Positions 60,994 through 64,000 of a stretch of DNA of 64,000 bases are shown one piece after another. The position numbers were made by a program, and so were the translations under genes. The stretch is from Basidiobolus meristosporus CBS 931.73 (taxonomy: Eukaryota > Basidiobolomycota > Basidiobolomycetes > Basidiobolales > Basidiobolaceae), in assembly GCA_002104905.1 (NCBI GenBank), contig MCFE01000406.1:1-64000 (forward strand), given 5' to 3'. The notes under the pieces are model-generated. The model did no database searches. It was not told the origin of the DNA and saw only the letters and a list, made by a program, of their open reading frames with translations. Numbering within the stretch: the first letter of the stretch is position 1; each line of letters starts with the position of its first letter.

Positions 60994-63900
60994 CCTTCTT
61001 GGCGTGACGTATGAAAGGGGGACTAAGTGGTGTGGATAATCAAAGTGGTGTAGGAATCGTGGCGGTAAAATTCAATAGATTTGAGTGCGGTCCCGTTTCT
61101 TGAATGGGTGCAAATTATGTTGGAAAGAGATAGGATGGTGGCCTAGGGTTCCAAGGGCAATCAAGCGCTGTCGAATGTGAGATTTGGAGGCTCAGCAATG
61201 ATGTAGGTATAAAAGTTGCCAAAAGTGTTAAGGGGGAACGTGCGATTGATTGGCTTTATATAAAGGATGAAGCGATTATTCGTCCTACCAGAAATCCTCC
61301 GGCAAGCCGTGACCATGGAAAGTCATACATCGTAGATTATGTTGGATGGAGTTTGGCAAATAACTCAATCGATTGAATATAGTAAAATGGGGGACCCAAA
61401 TATGGAAAAATGAGAAATATTGGGTGGAATGCGGATCCAATTACTGCAGCGAGCTTCTGTTAAGAAAAATATACCTTTTTAGTTTAGGCCCATATTCAGA
61501 ACAATAATGCTGTTGGAATCCACATTAGGAACCACCAACTGATTTAAGGGTAGGCTTTGATACAGATGGTGTGGTAGAGTTATTCTGTACCACAATGAAT
61601 ACTGTCGTATCGTATAACTAAAGTGGAAATAAACCCGGTAGCCTGCTATTCGCTTCGTCAGATGCCCTTTGGTTGAGGCCCCAATATCAACCATGAAAGC
61701 GCTACATTGCGGGATGGTGCGGTGATTAGACCGCTGAAGAGCCATGGGAGATTGCATGAAGGTGATTCTGGAGCGTGAGCCAATTGGATCCAGGCGCTCT
61801 TACTCTCCCTACTGAGTTGTTCGCCACATCCAAGGCTGATTTACGCTTAGTGGTCTGAAGTTATTTACAACAATGCCGAATCTGATCCATCTCGGTCTCA
61901 ATGTGTTCTATGTGATCATCCTGTGAATCGAGTCCCTTTGACTGCGAACCCAAAACCCCTTCATAGCCTTTCTTATGGCCAAGCAGCACTTGCGCCAATC
62001 CGCTTATCGTAGCTACCACGATGCGTACGTATCATTAATCAGCAAAACTCTTCCAAGATCTGGGAAACACGAATAATCAAGCTAAGAAACGAAATTGTCA
62101 GCGCCTTCCGCAACTCTAATCCAATTGAGCTGATTGGCGAATCGAGATTCCTATCCTTCTAAGATTCATGCTTATTCTACCTCCCGCCCCTAAACAACAA
62201 GGCCATAGTCCTCGACATACATGACTGGCCCTTCCCTTCAAATATTAGATCACAACCCACCCGAATTTGACACTTGAGGCAACTGCCTGTCGCAGAAGTA
62301 GTGGGTCATGGTAGCGTTCTAGTCGCTGGTTTCAAAGCTAAGTAATGATCCTGAAAGCAAGGTGATTTGTCTCAATGATTGATATCATCATCCACAAATC
62401 ACCCGATCATCCAGTTTTCTTCGCAAAGCAAGGGATATAATTTGTCTATTTCAGTGCTATCCGAATGGCGCATATACCCCTCTCATATAAATTGCGAATG
62501 GGATCTTTCACTCTATTCTAGGCTTGGAAATGGCTGATTGCTATTGAAGCTCGACTCGTCATGAGTGTAACTAATTATAGAAGCGCTGGTAATCTACATA
62601 TCAAAAGACCAGTCTATCATCTGACAACAAGTCTTACAACCCAATACTGGGTGCGAAAGTGGCAATATCAACTGAGCTATGATAAGGGATACGCCCAAGT
62701 GAAATCAGGTTGCATTGCTCTGATGCTTATGTCAATATCGGTTTGTTGCCATCAGACCAATTAAAGAGAAAGCCAAGGATTGTACATAGAATAGTACATA
62801 ATTAGCTAGAAACCCTGAGTGGCAGCTCCAAGGATTGGTTGTAATCAAGCATTAAAGCAAGTAGGCTGACGATCTCTTTATAGTATTGGCATTCTATAGG
62901 AATCCCCATCCGACACTATGCGCCTACTGTGTGAAGAGTGCTGCAAACACATATGTATTGTTTAGGATCAACCCAGCGTTGCGGATATCCCCCGCCGCCT
63001 CTGCATACCGTGATCTTTGAATGCTCTTACCAACATCTGTCTCATTCTGATTAGATGTGGCATCCAACAAATCATGGATGTAGCCTGAGCAGCCACACCA
63101 AACAGGGTATATTGAATATCCCTCAAATCTACGTGTGGAACATCTTTGTTTCAAGGAAACCCGATTACTGTATTTGCCCTCATTTCATATTAGTCATCAA
63201 CCAGAGTTTGTACCAAGCCCAAAGATATCGCTTATACTTATCGTGCTCAGCAACACTGATCGCCAATATCTAAGATTTCGATAATCAATCCTCCGGTATT
63301 CAAGCTCTGGGCTATCATATACGGAAGTGGTTGGGCTCGGGGGATATTATATATCAGCTTACTGATAATCGTGTGGACTACTGTCTAGAGAAGATGAAAA
63401 TTGGTCCTGCTGGAATGAGGGAAGTATACTCAATGCGGAAACCGGGTTTACTCGGTCGAAAAAGAATGTCACCCATCATGCAAACATCTTGTGGGATATA
63501 TTAAAATATACCAGCTTCCCGATATTTCTCCTTGGCGTAAACCATCTTGAAAGGAGGAGCATGTAATATGCCGATGCGGCTACGGATTGACTCGATACAT
63601 CATCGTTTCTCAGAATAATGGTGATTGAGGTGAAACGAGCCAACTACTGGATTACATCAAATCACCTACTGCTTGATGACCTGCACATTGGTTCTCAGAA
63701 GGCCAGGGGATTACTTGTTTAGCCAGACCAGTTCCACCAATCGGAATACTATAATTGAGATATCCCATTAGTGACAGTACAGCTGAGGTACATATTAAAT
63801 ATAGCTAGGTTATTTTCATTGCATGCTACCACACAAACCGAGCGATCTAGACTTCGCAAAGCCAGTTGCAATCGTGATTTTAAATCAACACCACCCTTAT

Positions 63901-64000
63901 ATTCTAAATAATAAAGGCCGGTCAGTGTGGTGATAAATTACTATAACTTGGGCAAATTGCTCCAGGTGTCATATGCTTTTACATGTGAGCAAGGGTTTAG
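60994..64000. other. Gene-poor right end, 3.0 kb
   Basis: 5' region of the velvet gene and beyond. Short frames at 61479-61757 (minus), 62561-62764 (plus) and 62924-63154 (minus, TTG start) show no family resemblance. No RNA gene or repeat supported. Confidence 0.45.

Noticed and set aside
62924-63154. 76-codon minus-strand frame
   Set aside because: Starts at TTG; the three frames here compete and none gives a family motif.

Overview
This is nuclear DNA of a filamentous fungus. The genes are eukaryotic and intron-rich, with introns mostly 46-75 bp, GT...AG ends and a CTAAC-like branch site. The families are fungal: group III hybrid histidine kinase, Zn2Cys6 regulator, velvet factor, DUF7137 and Kre9-type wall proteins. 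Two introns have the sequence signature of the minor (U12-type) spliceosome, in a TBC1D20/GYP8-like gene and in ARF6. From general knowledge such introns are essentially missing from Ascomycota and Basidiomycota, so I infer an early-diverging ('zygomycete'-grade) lineage. I cannot name the species. All spliced gene models were built by hand from reading frame, splice signals and family conservation; no search was run.

Layout. 0-5.7 kb: a gene cut by the left edge, a two-exon CsbD-like gene, then dispersed AT-rich repeats and empty sequence. 5.7-12.8 kb: a 2,360-residue hybrid histidine kinase with 18 tandem 92-residue HAMP units. 13-20.4 kb: PMP3, a DUF7137 surface protein, a four-exon MscL channel and a B-type cyclin. 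21.3-23.3 kb: the mitochondrial tRNA-modification GTPase MSS1. 23.4-34.6 kb: two ACS-family MFS carriers, a GNAT acetyltransferase, a phytanoyl-CoA-type dioxygenase and a Zn2Cys6 regulator, possibly a metabolic neighbourhood. 36-45.5 kb: ALKBH1, a Kre9-type GPI protein, RidA, ribosomal protein uL5 (RPL11), complex I NDUFB7 and the TBC1D20-like Rab GAP. 46.3-56 kb: GH47 mannosidase, an unknown protein, a membrane-anchored beta-helix protein, ARF6 and an aquaglyceroporin. 56-64 kb: mostly noncoding with a compositionally distinct island, plus one velvet factor.

Functional links are loose, as expected for a fungus. The histidine kinase, MscL, PMP3 and the aquaglyceroporin all relate to osmotic or membrane stress, but nothing in the sequence shows co-regulation. 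ARF6, the TBC GAP and the GH47 mannosidase act in the secretory and endocytic pathway. MSS1, NDUFB7 and RidA point to mitochondria.

The observations most worth following are the giant HAMP array, the two U12-type introns (one AT-AC), a 9-nt microexon in the mannosidase, and the fungal MscL.
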